DNA of 64,000 nucleotides. It comes from a bacterium. GTDB lineage: Bacteria > Oederibacteriota > JAAXVQ01 > JAUVAV01. The position numbers and the translations under genes are program-made. Below the pieces are notes generated by a model. It searched no databases, was not told where the DNA came from, and saw only the letters and a list, made by a program, of their open reading frames with translations. Of the stretch, positions 28,001 through 34,238 are shown piece by piece. How positions within the stretch are numbered: position 1 is the stretch's first letter; each line of letters starts with the position of its first letter. The DNA is taken from the NCBI GenBank assembly GCA_021108215.1, contig JAIORK010000036.1:125171-189170 (forward strand), read 5' to 3'.

Positions 28001-30198
28001 CCTTGCGGAAGCAAGACACTGTTGGCCAACGACTTAAATTGATTATTCTGCATCAGGGTGCCTGCGCTCCATACAAATGCAGCGCTAAAGGCAATCGGCA
28101 TCAGAGGAAATATACCCATGATTATACTGCCGGCCAGCAGCACACCGGATATCGTAGTCAACCAAACAGCAGCCAAACGATTGCCGGCAAGCATGTTTTG
28201 AAAACCTCGCCAACCTTCCCGAATGGCTGTAGGTGACAGCGTGGACAAACTATTGCTAAAAGCCAACAAACCCCTTTGCAATCCTCCGGGCCGACTCACA
28301 ATCATGGCCAGCGTGCCGAAAGCACGTGTAACCGGATTATTGATCCCGCCAATTTTTGAAATCAATCCTGTTACCGCAAAAACACCACCGCGACCTTTTT
28401 TCTCTGTTCCCAAAATATCCGCCCGTTTCTGAGCAAACTCTTCCTGAGACACAAATTGAAACATAAAATTATTCCCTTGGAGTGCTTCGCCGGGAACTGC
28501 CAATGTATAATTTTGGGTTGTATTGGGACGAATGACCACAAAATGCTCCGGCGCTTTTTCAAAGGTAAATACATAAACACCTTTTGCCGGATTGGAATTT
28601 TCCGCTTGATAGACCATCGCAACATTGGGATCATCTGCCGCATAGTTCCCCCGCATTTCGCGATAGGCTGCCTGGAGTTCTTCTCCTGCGAGCCCGTTTT
28701 CCAAAACCAATTTACGCCCCAGCTCAACCTCCCATACCGTTTCCATATAGCGTTTGAATAACGTATTGTTGAATAAACTACGGGGTGCGAAAATATTCTC
28801 ATTGCGCGCCAATAATTTTTCCAGGGGAGTTTTTTCATTGCGCAGCAGAGAAAAATAAGGATTGGCTGCGTCCGTATTGGTAATGCGGGGTTTCACCGTA
28901 ATAAACGAAACACCCTGACGGCGCAAAGCTTTTTCCACATGCGAGGCATGAAAACCGCCGGTAATCAATACCGATATCACCTGGTTACGCCGATCCATTG
29001 TTTGCATAATATTTTCCACAAACGCATGCGAGCGTTTGTCGGCAACAACATAAAATTTTGCCGCCAAATCCAAATACTGATTTATTTTCAAAACACCGGG
29101 ATCCAGATCCGGCTGGATGGCAAACCGGTAACTGATATCCTCCAGGAAGTGAAGCATCGTGGTGATTTTAAATTCTTCCCGATGGGTACGAAAATAACGC
29201 AGATCATCCGTAGTAGCGCTGATATTAACCAAATTTTCCATTACTTTCAGAATGTAGAGATAGTGGTCTAATTGGCGCTGCTCATACGAGGTATACATTT
29301 TTTTCCGAATGGCCCGTTCAAGCGTCTCCGCCTCCTGAAGCAACTTCTCATAGTCAACCGCAGCGTTTACCGGAAGCTTGTGCTCCAAAGAATAAAGCCG
29401 CATGACTTTATAGGGTTCCAAATCAACCCCGGTCGTATGCGCTTCAAGTAAAAGAAAATCGCAATAATTTTCCAGGCTGATGTTTTCATTATTAAATTCT
29501 TCCCACTTGTGATCCATCTTTGCCAAATTCATATTATACAGCGGACGTTTGAGCCGCTCCAACGCATAGCGCAAATCTTCGCAATACCCCTGACTTTCCT
29601 CATTGAGAAATTTCATCAGTGTATCGCGATTATCAACATAGAGCCTTTCCGATTCAATCCCCTGAAGAATAAGTCCGCCATCTGTGACTGCGGATTGATA
29701 TTCCGGTCCGGTAATCCGGCCGCGCTGCATAAAATATTCACTGATGTTTTTTCTGAGATCCTCCGCCGGAACCGTCGAAAGCTTGCTGACACTGACCGGC
29801 GTACTCTCACCTTCCACACCCACCAGACGCAGTTTGTTTTTCTTCATCATCCGTTCCAGCATCAAGCGGATATTGGTTTGCACCTCATAATTACAGTGTA
29901 AATCCTGAATATATACAATGGTACGTCCCGAATTGCCTTGAAAACTGCCGGTCACCCGACCCCAATCCGGTTTGATATGAATCGTATTCCCATTGGCCTT
30001 CAATGGCGTATAACCAAATTCGCCGATCAATCCGCCGGGATAAGAGCCGGCTTGAAAAGCAAACGACATAAACGGCAATAAGAAAGAAATTGAAACCAAG
30101 ATTGCCAACACCTTGGTCCACATCCGCCGCCCGGGCGTACGCCACCTATCAAGGCTGAACACGGTTTCAGGCTGGAAAGTACTTGAAATAACTTTCAT
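13057..30198 (-). CDS. 5,713-aa giant multienzyme-like polyprotein with N-terminal export signal
   Basis: Start: ATG 30196-30198 with GGGAG 10 nt upstream; the frame is open further up only from a TTG. Signal/anchor about residues 27-48. By eye, in order: TraB/ChaN-like region (DLHCNYEVQ near 99, ITGGFHASH near 412); HETGH zinc motif (1634); nitrilase-like domain about 1965-2235 (Glu in VVFPERY near 2013, Cys in LNICADAR near 2135); HExxE modules near 2336, 2623 and 4495; cytidylate-kinase-like domain about 2712-3010 with GPDASGKQ; GGDEF-like domain about 3045-3185 with HGGDEG; kinase/APH-like fold about 4085-4260 (FDPTFKN, MVDMTTLDF); class I methyltransferase about 4565-4720 (IEVGPGRDADT); HESYSH near 4897; GlnD-like nucleotidyltransferase about 5140-5165 (GSMSRLGEPVTESDMDM). 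Hydrophobic clusters separate the blocks (about 690-760, 2660-2710, 3640-3800, 4770-4810, 4960-5020, 5590-5660). It ends DSAA. The single frame has no internal stop. Function unknown; the domain names are resemblance only. Confidence 0.9.
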   Translation of the reverse strand: MKVISSTFQPETVFSLDRWRTPGRRMWTKVLAILVSISFLLPFMSFAFQAGSYPGGLIGEFGYTPLKANGNTIHIKPDWGRVTGSFQGNSGRTIVYIQDLHCNYEVQTNIRLMLERMMKKNKLRLVGVEGESTPVSVSKLSTVPAEDLRKNISEYFMQRGRITGPEYQSAVTDGGLILQGIESERLYVDNRDTLMKFLNEESQGYCEDLRYALERLKRPLYNMNLAKMDHKWEEFNNENISLENYCDFLLLEAHTTGVDLEPYKVMRLYSLEHKLPVNAAVDYEKLLQEAETLERAIRKKMYTSYEQRQLDHYLYILKVMENLVNISATTDDLRYFRTHREEFKITTMLHFLEDISYRFAIQPDLDPGVLKINQYLDLAAKFYVVADKRSHAFVENIMQTMDRRNQVISVLITGGFHASHVEKALRRQGVSFITVKPRITNTDAANPYFSLLRNEKTPLEKLLARNENIFAPRSLFNNTLFKRYMETVWEVELGRKLVLENGLAGEELQAAYREMRGNYAADDPNVAMVYQAENSNPAKGVYVFTFEKAPEHFVVIRPNTTQNYTLAVPGEALQGNNFMFQFVSQEEFAQKRADILGTEKKGRGGVFAVTGLISKIGGINNPVTRAFGTLAMIVSRPGGLQRGLLAFSNSLSTLSPTAIREGWRGFQNMLAGNRLAAVWLTTISGVLLAGSIIMGIFPLMPIAFSAAFVWSAGTLMQNNQFKSLANSVLLPQGDLIARARTWASDNYGYGANTLKQTDFQIALENVMTLAEGSPTLSDFINNRADRLAMAGMAYRSGVMPWTEGTPVSQVEALAADFMEAESLAEQINQGVALESLQVKGDSPLAQLINAIHLNRNSFELGAQDFINPERILPEYITQAQRDAMLALSKAHDVELAVLDITFNPISNIRPTLAQAKEIKNNVIELSEVLAAKQVSADEFKGIYAKAASGVQEDASVSEDVVLDLEEDIDLGDINLTGKTPGEDTGQVLQDTEASGLELSDRQKRILDRWFTVDGWNTQHVNMDVFTAYDQVLTRAEISELISKTGDNAEVHELGVTLLQKISESLMQATEGLYSAGDILEVFRVVWERGYSVEVATRRFMNERQEYLSRAADAPIVEAVALYEEKNGAIQSVTDLQKMLRSGDAGEQLAIIPAYQYFADRVAAQEQAAMAGDVNYTVDLFLNFNQKIGQRLAGLPAAIQGPAMESLYAEVTQALAGNQGAMSVLVAKKLSGMITSQQAAIAALRNFDQFMQDSMNDAVFQGKEDAIRDGLRTMGQDLLRQAAAQHALGLFSNKAPPTREDLQQLLPEGYPADLLEKLSDAKLTSLFPRMTSQLIRNFSYLYSSSQNNFSQALAALTNAQQTARGKQADIETFVQSQLSEMNSVFDEMTWPEMMQMIAGRYMDQHLRTTAQQSGNALEQMTDLTAELNIVLEVISQLQAKHGGETIAMAALVSKSSQTAKMGKGLELAAYDPWTAAVPLDAYGNQQVQDAINTQLTRIGFTLGEDNTVTLSKDDLLDKLDQTRNKLVAERDKKEKRDVFLKRKKSLSYNESQEHAKLRNQLNFDFMQANSALVQLYASIAEGPALTYRVLVSDKMSDTDHGVALVRGDQICLNANQIQKYAAKNNVTKLMRLLAHETGHIAGLKGDTTGEAFAGIVARLLAGYDMGIEAVSAEFSKAEDRKLTAPESDTAYSGAAAKQDLVAAVKENFNTALTQYRSGRYNQARLMELLTEAERVIEILAKRYSKDEDVRVLQANLVEQKMLLVQGMQLNTFTSRNPGFRQALERIMDQVEESESAITISDFITYAVDGSQVVSRGGVPHATYSNPNAENIRTAGYAGYMRVAVINGQTVLCVDNGSSHFNRPGFRGAEKQFISTLRGIKQALPALGIDKVAFFSGHSVEGMTVFDQSKMVGVIDLTTPTLRASKDIGIQASRQARAKLVMTMGNAVLRSAVASEEALAVQTVGEQIGRGLRVVAVQDQLPHPVDTDFFNWQNRTRDNIDSLQHNGAELVVFPERYMATADPAKMEQAIDALQKQANDKNVNIIMGVRLSAEGMPVDGVLVIRPNVPATIARDLDTLRAVRQGTRSADVAGRPQIQKLLADHPVVAQAFADGLALRDNIVSLQVDGKEYVLHLNICADARQASHYKNLPVNVDLSVNVASTRPEDVELYVANMRKGMGETAPVLVVNAGVSSKRHGGNTMLSLEAGKEFRLQSESQMVGAMAFEVAGLSAQPVLVEEFTQVQSRSEALQEEKTEVYARHIKMRSREVVSVLDSFIEDKTVLASIEKDLHAISAENLSIQTTDKIVGALAVNENFSGKISVVFERQLYGELRASTVLHEIVEAVLQANGIEQSHALAFIIEQALYPESIDAKLSNPRHYDDAHLAAIIENTANVITQIDAQPGGVAAIKEQQKKNTLLVLKAARKILNLRQQAIALNLQERGFYGEETQQTLTQMMTKFLEGRTTIFKKMRLTARQNNIIASQTGDLADAVVKQGFSLMSQKQLNAFFDFFGHNVETRDSEYTRELLRYEIERMEKPLRGTMYEATLARLRNVLTQMEKGNSISVAVLGRDQKIVDLKVRKVFPQKGVPSRAKEIGAFLTIEKTAHGNIGYINVLEGHTVSEAVLHEVLESVLGEPHQTVSELSTFSKYSLGQMTSIRSFFQEIAWPTRLFSALFITVGVVGIISALLTMFFVGTIAGISGAWIAISVLVLVWGVYNYFKIKFVITVDGPDASGKQEIAQVLSRYYGYTLVEAGVYYRAYAWVVKAAIESGRLDASVFENLAEIDEEIDQVRKEIRQKEAFRKDIVYLIDLLDTLKAKKEQLVNYVENQVVRDLEQAAVSMQFDRAATERRMRVFINPERKRRQEITDQVIPQLDAAGKVREVEAGIKLKPIVTALGKVPAIQDMLEIQLRRLAREQNIIAVGQTMGAKIFDRQARAKFYVVNNDLRSRIERKARRRISKDEVVDAMKRLRQLDKLARTRRRDPLQAVTDAVILNTTDFTLAETVSMAHQEVILKSSVLQRLRNRFTGWFFSSNKMLTRAQGEALRKRILEKGGDFWEAFSDIDGLSSYNLIYGKALTNCVLDDVLAVMTETARAPGVKQYLRKGRFEILRKIRQALFQVRFLEAFRLLPKLATGKIFTIRHGGDEGIYVLPDNLSVADTEAVLEVFRKAIQSRMHNQLMAFELPGMDETQMQSLKAIADEINLRYEKFGAKNTVRVVRDEVMGIRVMLKVGFNELSAARKRKLITQLQTELKGYLDQDQRTAYLEGESMEQAGGRLMQGLLQKAMEDLKIDVQLKNMKMADLVSRELRETARAQGVDYLENGAVLTTTATTGATKPSRVPNDMVRKQRKGTLNRTDINQWDDEVYELAGDFLHDGKRGDKHAVYGPGRIVDVEKGMKKNQVVVDQMDKPIEPRIKEEGATLLGETHTEQMQMQKLLFEDNLLLKTEFRPDGNGHKQKYETLYPRHFTIEGLRETVDQRLKFLRGKKNFSSEVYIGRAPPSTGPDKIQVVVITPKETHLIELEGQYYGNFIDTARIGFSESYAEETAQNMKAAGDTRSLDAIIKEIKSDTAGFDAAVDEAMREKFVSMFIDVGGKLVSAKEAALLDTAERAQLTPKYYKFKFLNDFISYSAGDQLIALPHLAIDTIGTDVLRSGKPEDEAIDAFVTAIEAEMNNSGYGNNAQVSLTAVYTSMPTAEVRQPGKIGRMFQDLQVASMAKQGKITPYSRKLLVTARQSMRDLAKEKAASFYRELSAQVRMVRETTGRLAVLPRNEAGFFRLGAAISLLGLGIMTFGIYGIIVTGVFAPIAVGVIASGFLITVLPFIGIKIIQSRQLQVQPQEVSRFGTLRKLARRAVDFVRGNPMIILMIAGGLYSYFNQEAGGGMLAMGMVGSLGSDEGYPGKINFRTAEFTDSDGDTFRFKIPLSRDFKRNEKIEVIKNGNTEAPLKMGCQDIYAGYILSILQASFPQIPQPEKNHIQIFRNGPINGVKRYLNVVVAQVFDGQEEMRSSLQDIVSDAWEESFGDSFGMRRYLAKKTAEKQITVDGKLVRVIFTDIQKSEQLRISEVIQQDHILDAALEELFGMGFPEKLRPEDYISVSYIDKGAEKAAYLINIKSGRGFRSLVLKTTNKPGNTEVVRQAVKAFEILRKKRRYKALLMGPVGKDWMFEEYFPGERISGWEPEFENPDEEFLQNFEDAVIAVVGEYMKLARIGGTIFDPTFKNILVKRVQVGKKFRWTAAMVDMTTLDFPEDFPPERHLYRLYENFKKGWSVRKEWVPYSVIYRGVMKIFGPVRGAAYLQSALDNLIATAKDRELYPREEAQVDTLVAFLNDLEKANLSGTLQGAKGELLLGTLLKNATESMYNITLQPAKALATIAAFSRDRIEEIVNAVFSAQGLAAVTLSRYRGRASPIRNQLADYLEMAVNAARDETEAAQIKKINATQISIHIARRVDGKRIETDQDLYETGAFHLNGKVYITGKAFQQFENNRKDNEVVAAIVLHEALESVGFSHDRADEIVTAVTGYSTDALIARVEGMGVVSGILTSDESQPGRLKDTDDYMFDTLLPEIGIDLSQNNPVTGKAPVFIEVGPGRDADTTLETAKRIGEINREAQVIGIENSLENYRQIVALEEAHNNVAFQLGGFEIQQENVDIIRCTNVLRWYKSEQAKQAAVQSMGKALREGGILIEGRVSTIGDNSSILVHIKRNGRLVPYQMMMRFSDNAHEFPDSLDQSDLLRKIRTHLGQARSKVLQDLRQSFGMLSPQILRLLPGKLNSAMEREFGYSVDSNDSNKLLINFDAQGKPQAKPLRYQWLSLKNTLVVSLLWTMLLLPVVGMGPGLAIGLLYPSAKLAAVGRALYAKHGWSGMLKNWGKPVGAYDPVTQKMVDPVTGQVVAEAPWPIVAHESYSHVLVDKMMRQLGLDITRQQPGTPAYRVMSGLAEFMAHTLDFFTAPVAIARVERSGVRTGALVLSGVFTLSGVMLAAGLFLTIPAALAVLLPAAMAVSGIGIGLMSGVQTPRDSRRSFGTPGRNISGLLNELLQKTDYARAAQATAPYDNIEEALFNASLDISDEAFAQAKKQIAQFSQSPRREILEALAKTVGGEKNTRQLSEMIRILNHYALFYALQAAIGRLPENRRSRFMTRGVITAPVFYAGSMSRLGEPVTESDMDMFWISKNDADHKAVENLKNVVDGILSKELGYLSDPTNEIYAIETLENWSQDTDYLVRSKLLGARAMTGSQAVQADIIRIQAGIMADIKYQLDLTYLAKQQIKKSISAITPKKTQKLFYNLMLMANSLYGRHFASVDEVINQYVREGIISEAEAAAMLRAYSFMIDARMQGIPQQTLLDDVAFNQYSDQVKEITAKVSSALLPQLQAGMAQKLMQFRENAEQAVPDALLLSRVGNRESVVALWDAMNKNVSVKAALSDAQAQVLIQAVNNISIEDLDSVIRWISESQARAQRSAMAFAQVDDTGTIQNVIDQILRVQQIGAATPQTAVRPAGGILLNMREGRLGQWFNRMRGVPTSLRLMLLLSNPRLQGFAKTAMLGLLLSVWAGLGVALMGGFSVELAVAGTMLGVATFAPAQYYHYRLKTSITSQVSTQLVQSRWMQQSLQNLGQKWDQAKVMFLVQGLMSVLEGVQDSTEASKGVLSVLGEIPPGIAKETITVTTRDGTKIDQVVPRIVIEKPYLLRKLLKMFPATLWKGEPLQLPKPLYRRGLDSAA

Positions 30199-30329
30199 GA
30201 AAAGGTCACTCCCTTCACAGACTTCATCTACAGGTCCTGCAAGGCACATAGGTGCACTGCTTTTTCCCTGCAGATCAAGCAAAGGATACAGATATCCTAT
30301 GGTAATAAAAATATATTTCTACAGAGTTA

Positions 30330-30358
30330 AGTATAGCATAGGAAATAAACGTTCGCAA
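30330..30358 (-). promoter_or_regulatory. extended -10 promoter for the 5,713-aa giant
   Basis: Minus strand: -35 TTGCGA (30353-30358), a 17-nt spacer, -10 TATACT (30330-30335) preceded by TGC. Transcription would begin near 30323, giving a leader of about 125 nt with a GGGAG ribosome binding site at 30209-30213. Confidence 0.7.
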
Positions 30359-30476
30359 ATCGAGGATAAAAATTGTTTTATTTTAGAACAGATAGCACTC
30401 AGGATATTATATATGAATAAAAGTGGTAATATTCTAAAAAATGTAGTTATTTTGGTATGTTTTTTGGTGCGCATAC

Positions 30477-30632
30477 TTACATCGTCAATCCTGAAAAAGT
30501 CAAATTGAAACTCATTTCCCGATGAAACCTGGTCAAACGATTGAGCAAGTACGCTGCCGGGATTCGGATGATACGATGATACCTCGCCTTCGTGGCCGCT
30601 ACTTTAGTGTCTATCCACATCCCCGGTTCCAT
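30477..30632 (-). CDS. possible 51-aa basic small protein, unrecognised
   Basis: The ORF opens MEPGMWIDTKVAATKARYHR and ends at a TAA at 30477-30479. An AAAGGA lies about 6 nt before the ATG. The product is basic and has no hydrophobic segment. No family is recognised. It lies in the 700-nt gap between the 897-aa gene and the 5,713-aa gene, on the same strand. Chance cannot be excluded at this length. Confidence 0.25.
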   Translation of the reverse strand: MEPGMWIDTKVAATKARYHRIIRIPAAYLLNRLTRFHREMSFNLTFSGLTM

Positions 30633-30903
30633 ACTTTGTCCTTTGGCGGCTCACGCGATCAATCTAGCGTGATTTTTGTGCCTTCATACGATCAATACCT
30701 GTGCGCATTGTTTCACTCCTGTGCTGCAAAGGGGCCTTATGATATTATAACTGCCTGCACTAAGTCACCGGCTGCTGAATAAGTCTGCCAGGCCATACCC
30801 CTGCAGCATATTCATTCAACAACACGCACAGGTCTTTTTTGCTGTCTCTTCAATATCCCCAATATTTTTCGTGTTTTTCAGGCTCGATTATACAGGACAT
30901 ATC
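30633..30903. other. non-coding or unassigned stretch after the 897-aa gene
   Basis: No supported gene and no clear hairpin terminator. On the minus strand a GTTATAATATC sequence near 30745 is followed by AGGAG and a 14-codon ORF beginning ATG at about 30715, which would be a leader peptide at most. Confidence 0.3.
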
Positions 30904-33597
30904 CTAAAACGACGGTAGTTTAAACTCCATGGTCAGAGGCAGCAACTTATCCGGTCGAATAAAGTTGAGTTGCTTGGTCGCAAAATAAATAAGTTTTCCA
31001 TTACCTGAATGCTTGGTAATTTTCCCCTGCTGAGTCAGGATCAAGGATGCCTGCTGCCCCTGCCGGTTCTCCACTGTAATACCTAAAATATTTTTCGTCC
31101 GATTATAAAAATACTGGATTTTTTCACCATCCGGCAAATAAAGCGCCACCTGATCACCCTGCTCATTATAGACCTTCTCATAAATCAAGTTTTCCGCCCG
31201 GTCAAAAAGACTCACTTTATTAAATTGACCCGACGATGTAAATGTAAGTCTTTTTTTATCTGTCAGATCAATGGCTTCCAATCGATTCCCTACAAAATGA
31301 AATATCTGCTTCTCTCGTCCCCTCCGCCTTGCCACACTACGCTTTCCGTGTCCGACGGTCTCAATACGATAGTCATCACCATTCGCGGTCTCCATGGTCA
31401 AAAGATTTTTTTTGGCATCATACTGCGAGCGGGAAAAAAAACCACTCTGGTTTTTTACCAAACGCCGATACCCGGTAATCTTACCATGCCAATTCCGCAT
31501 CTCTAAAATACTGATCTCCCGACCCGATGCAGTTATATTTTGGACAACAACATTTTCTCCGGTCTGACCTTCCATCATCCACTGAATAACGGCAATCAAC
31601 GCATGCGCAAATAAGCCGGTACCATGCCAACGCTTTGGCAACGCTGCCTGTAGATAGTGATCCTTCCCGACTTGCTCAACCTCGCGCCCAGCTTGAATCC
31701 TGCCGCGTGTGCCCCGGGTTTCTTGCACCAGCGCAACATTGCTTTGGTTGCCATTGACACGCACGGCTTGCGAATTCTCTCCCTGCGCCTTGGCCATAAA
31801 AATCTCACCCGATACAATTTTTCCCCGCCACACCGACGTCAATTCCCACTTAAATTTCCCCTCATCCACCCGAATAAGCATCCGCCCGTTATCCTGCAAT
31901 AGCATATCGCGTGAAGGCCGCAGCGCATACGGCGTCCAGTACCCATTGTCCGGATGGTCCACATCCTCTTTCCAAACCTGTATCAAGCCATCTTTTTCAC
32001 GGACCCGGGTGAGTTCTTTATAGAGCTTCTTTTTTTTTATCGCCGGCATAAAAATTTCAAGACCACTGTAAATAATCCTATCAAAAGGCGGCATAACCTC
32101 TCTGCGCAACCGGTGCTTTTGCCTCATAAATTCCTCCTGGGATAATATCTTTTCCGGCGTCAGGGTCTGAAGGATTAATTCCGCCTGCGTACGCTGAAAA
32201 CTATCCCGCTGATTGAGGTGGGGCGCGGCCTGCATGATATTTTTCACCCGAAAGGTTAATTCAATACGAAAGGTTTCCAATACGTCACGTGTAAAATGCG
32301 TCACCGCCTCTCCGATCTGAACAGCGGGGGTCGGGGTCGATTTTTTAGCCGCTTGCTGCATCACGGTAAATAAATCATCAAAATCCGGATCATCATGCAG
32401 ATGTTGCGAAAGTCGCTCGCGTTGCTTCCGGTGAATAGCTTCTGAAATCATTAACCTTACAGATAGATACATCTCCGTGCGCTTTCCCGGAACAAGCCGC
32501 CACTGGTTATTCTGATAGCGCGACTCAATACGCACATCCCCCCGCATGTTGACCGGAATCAACTCTTCTTCACGCGGATCAAATGGATAGACCTCCCATT
32601 GCAATCGTTCTTTAACCCAAACCAAAACAGTGTTGCCCTGCACCTTGGCCCGCTGGACCAAAACCTGCTCATTCTCAAAAAGCTCCACTGCCGGAACAGT
32701 CACCCTCACATCCGAACAATCAATAAAGTCCCAAATGTCATCAAAGGTTATCATTTTTTCCTGCACATATCGGGCAAATGTCCGACGGGGTAATAACTCC
32801 TCAGACACAAGATTTTCCAGCAAAATATCCCCTCGGGTCCGTCCCAAGCTGTCTTTTTTAAACTTTGTCCGGTCGGCATAATCCCGCCGAAACCGCTCCT
32901 CAATCAACTGCATAAAAACACCATATTTTTCATCCCAGATCTGTTCTACACGCCCCGTAATACGCCAGTGATCTTCAATCAGTCCGGTAACGGCAGATAC
33001 AAAAAAAAGGTCCGTCATACCGGTCATCGTATCAGTCTCAAAATAACTGTAAATTCGCTGATTTTCACGATTAAAATGATATCTTAAGACTTTCCCCCCA
33101 GGCCCCTCATGCATTTCCAGACGGGTTGCTCCCTGGTCGTCAAAGTAGCTGACGGTGATATAGTCGCCCTGCTGCCGAATTGTCCGTTTAACCTCACCGG
33201 CGTCCGTCCAGGTGTACGCAATTGTCCAAATCATTTCACCCAAAGGGGATACTTTTTTTATCGGATAGCCTTTCTTATACTGGATCTCATAGCCATTCGG
33301 TTCAAGGCGCTTGACCAAATGTCCGCGGGCGTTATAGGTCAATACCATCCCATCTTTCAGATTAAAGGTTGCCAAATACTGCCCCTCGGAATTATCAAAA
33401 GAGTAACTTTTCACCGGATAGCGGTCGCGAATTTGATTATAAATTTGTTCAGCAAGCTGCCGTGACTGGACCTCAGAGCTGTCATGCCGGGCCGCATAAA
33501 CAGCCAACGGCACCAACAGACAGATACCCAGCATCCAGCCGACCCTATTCCGGCATCCTGTTTTTTTATCTCTTTTGCTTAATCTCAAGGTCCTCAA
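30904..33597 (-). CDS. 897-aa exported YD/Rhs-like repeat protein
   Basis: A hydrophobic segment at residues about 20-35 (GWMLGICLLVPLAVYAA) follows a very basic N-terminus, so the protein is exported or anchored. Beta-hairpin repeats of the YD type open the mature part (MVLTYNARGHLVKRLEPNG, VSYFDDQGATRLEMHEGPG). They return near the C-terminus (QYDAKKNLLTMETANGDD, VYNEQGDQVALYLPDG). The middle 400 residues are charged and alpha-helical with no family I recognise. The start is a TTG at 33595-33597 with AGGTGG 7 nt upstream. It overlaps the end of the preceding small gene by 32 nt, which suggests coupled translation; a later GTG or ATG (33532-33534) would still precede the hydrophobic segment. 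No Rhs toxin-type C-terminus is apparent. Confidence 0.85.
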   Translation of the reverse strand: MRTLRLSKRDKKTGCRNRVGWMLGICLLVPLAVYAARHDSSEVQSRQLAEQIYNQIRDRYPVKSYSFDNSEGQYLATFNLKDGMVLTYNARGHLVKRLEPNGYEIQYKKGYPIKKVSPLGEMIWTIAYTWTDAGEVKRTIRQQGDYITVSYFDDQGATRLEMHEGPGGKVLRYHFNRENQRIYSYFETDTMTGMTDLFFVSAVTGLIEDHWRITGRVEQIWDEKYGVFMQLIEERFRRDYADRTKFKKDSLGRTRGDILLENLVSEELLPRRTFARYVQEKMITFDDIWDFIDCSDVRVTVPAVELFENEQVLVQRAKVQGNTVLVWVKERLQWEVYPFDPREEELIPVNMRGDVRIESRYQNNQWRLVPGKRTEMYLSVRLMISEAIHRKQRERLSQHLHDDPDFDDLFTVMQQAAKKSTPTPAVQIGEAVTHFTRDVLETFRIELTFRVKNIMQAAPHLNQRDSFQRTQAELILQTLTPEKILSQEEFMRQKHRLRREVMPPFDRIIYSGLEIFMPAIKKKKLYKELTRVREKDGLIQVWKEDVDHPDNGYWTPYALRPSRDMLLQDNGRMLIRVDEGKFKWELTSVWRGKIVSGEIFMAKAQGENSQAVRVNGNQSNVALVQETRGTRGRIQAGREVEQVGKDHYLQAALPKRWHGTGLFAHALIAVIQWMMEGQTGENVVVQNITASGREISILEMRNWHGKITGYRRLVKNQSGFFSRSQYDAKKNLLTMETANGDDYRIETVGHGKRSVARRRGREKQIFHFVGNRLEAIDLTDKKRLTFTSSGQFNKVSLFDRAENLIYEKVYNEQGDQVALYLPDGEKIQYFYNRTKNILGITVENRQGQQASLILTQQGKITKHSGNGKLIYFATKQLNFIRPDKLLPLTMEFKLPSF

Positions 33598-34231
33598 TAT
33601 TTACCACCTGACTTAAGTCTTCCGTAAATGCCTGGGTCTGGATCATCAGTTCCTTGCCATCCGGCAAATACACAGAAATCAATTTCCCTAACTGGTTATA
33701 CTTCAGTATTTTTGTTTTCTTGCCAGATGAGAGAACGACACAAAGTGCGCATTCGCGGTTATCTTTCGCCGCAGGATCGTGCAACCTTATCGGGGCCAAA
33801 TGCTGGAGTGTTTTCAAGGAACCGTCCACATACAAAACAGCACGCAATAGATTATCCACATAAAGACGTTCTTCTTTAAATTTACCATCACCATCCGTCA
33901 CCCAAACAAAAATCATTCCCCGGCGTTTTCCGTAATGAACACTTTCCCGGCTTCCATCCTTGCGTAATCGCGCCAGCAACCGTCCGTCGGGGGAAAATTC
34001 TTCCTGCAGGGAAAAATTGCCACTCAGGCGCCGGGCTTGTGAAACCGTCCGTCCCTTGGCCTCTAATGCTTCCCAGGAATAGGCGTCATGCTGCAGCACT
34101 CCTGCACCACCGTACAGGGGTGCTTTTAATTTTTCCGCAGCGATGGCTGTTCCCGGAACCAACAGCAGTATCCCCACAAAAATTGCGGCCGTCAGCTTTG
34201 GATATTGAATTCCCACCAGATGCTTTGTCAT
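33566..34231 (-). CDS. 221-aa exported protein with YD-like repeats
   Basis: The signal peptide is KLTAAIFVGILLLVPGTAIAA (residues about 13-33). The mature protein has beta-rich stretches such as EEFSPDGRLLARLRKDG and LKYNQLGKLISVYLPDGKEL. The second closely resembles VYNEQGDQVALYLPDGEKI near the end of the 897-aa neighbour, so the two are related or share a module. The start is the ATG at 34229-34231, next to the signal peptide; a TTG 36 nt upstream is possible. There is no ribosome binding site, and the candidate -10 ends 8 nt before the ATG, so the message may be leaderless. The 3' end overlaps the 897-aa gene by 32 nt. Two Cys residues (CALC) lie near residue 160. Confidence 0.8.
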   Translation of the reverse strand: MTKHLVGIQYPKLTAAIFVGILLLVPGTAIAAEKLKAPLYGGAGVLQHDAYSWEALEAKGRTVSQARRLSGNFSLQEEFSPDGRLLARLRKDGSRESVHYGKRRGMIFVWVTDGDGKFKEERLYVDNLLRAVLYVDGSLKTLQHLAPIRLHDPAAKDNRECALCVVLSSGKKTKILKYNQLGKLISVYLPDGKELMIQTQAFTEDLSQVVNIEDLEIKQKR

Positions 34232-34238
34232 GTTGTCT

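Noticed and set aside
30199..30282. Upstream TTG start of the 5,713-aa gene
   Set aside because: The ATG at 30198 has GGGAG upstream and matches the start position of the 2,269-aa paralogue; the TTG has no ribosome binding site.
30522..30782. Plus-strand 86-codon open frame in the gap near 30.6 kb
   Set aside because: No ribosome binding site and no recognisable product. It is opposite to all other genes, and the minus-strand 51-codon frame in the same place has better start signals.
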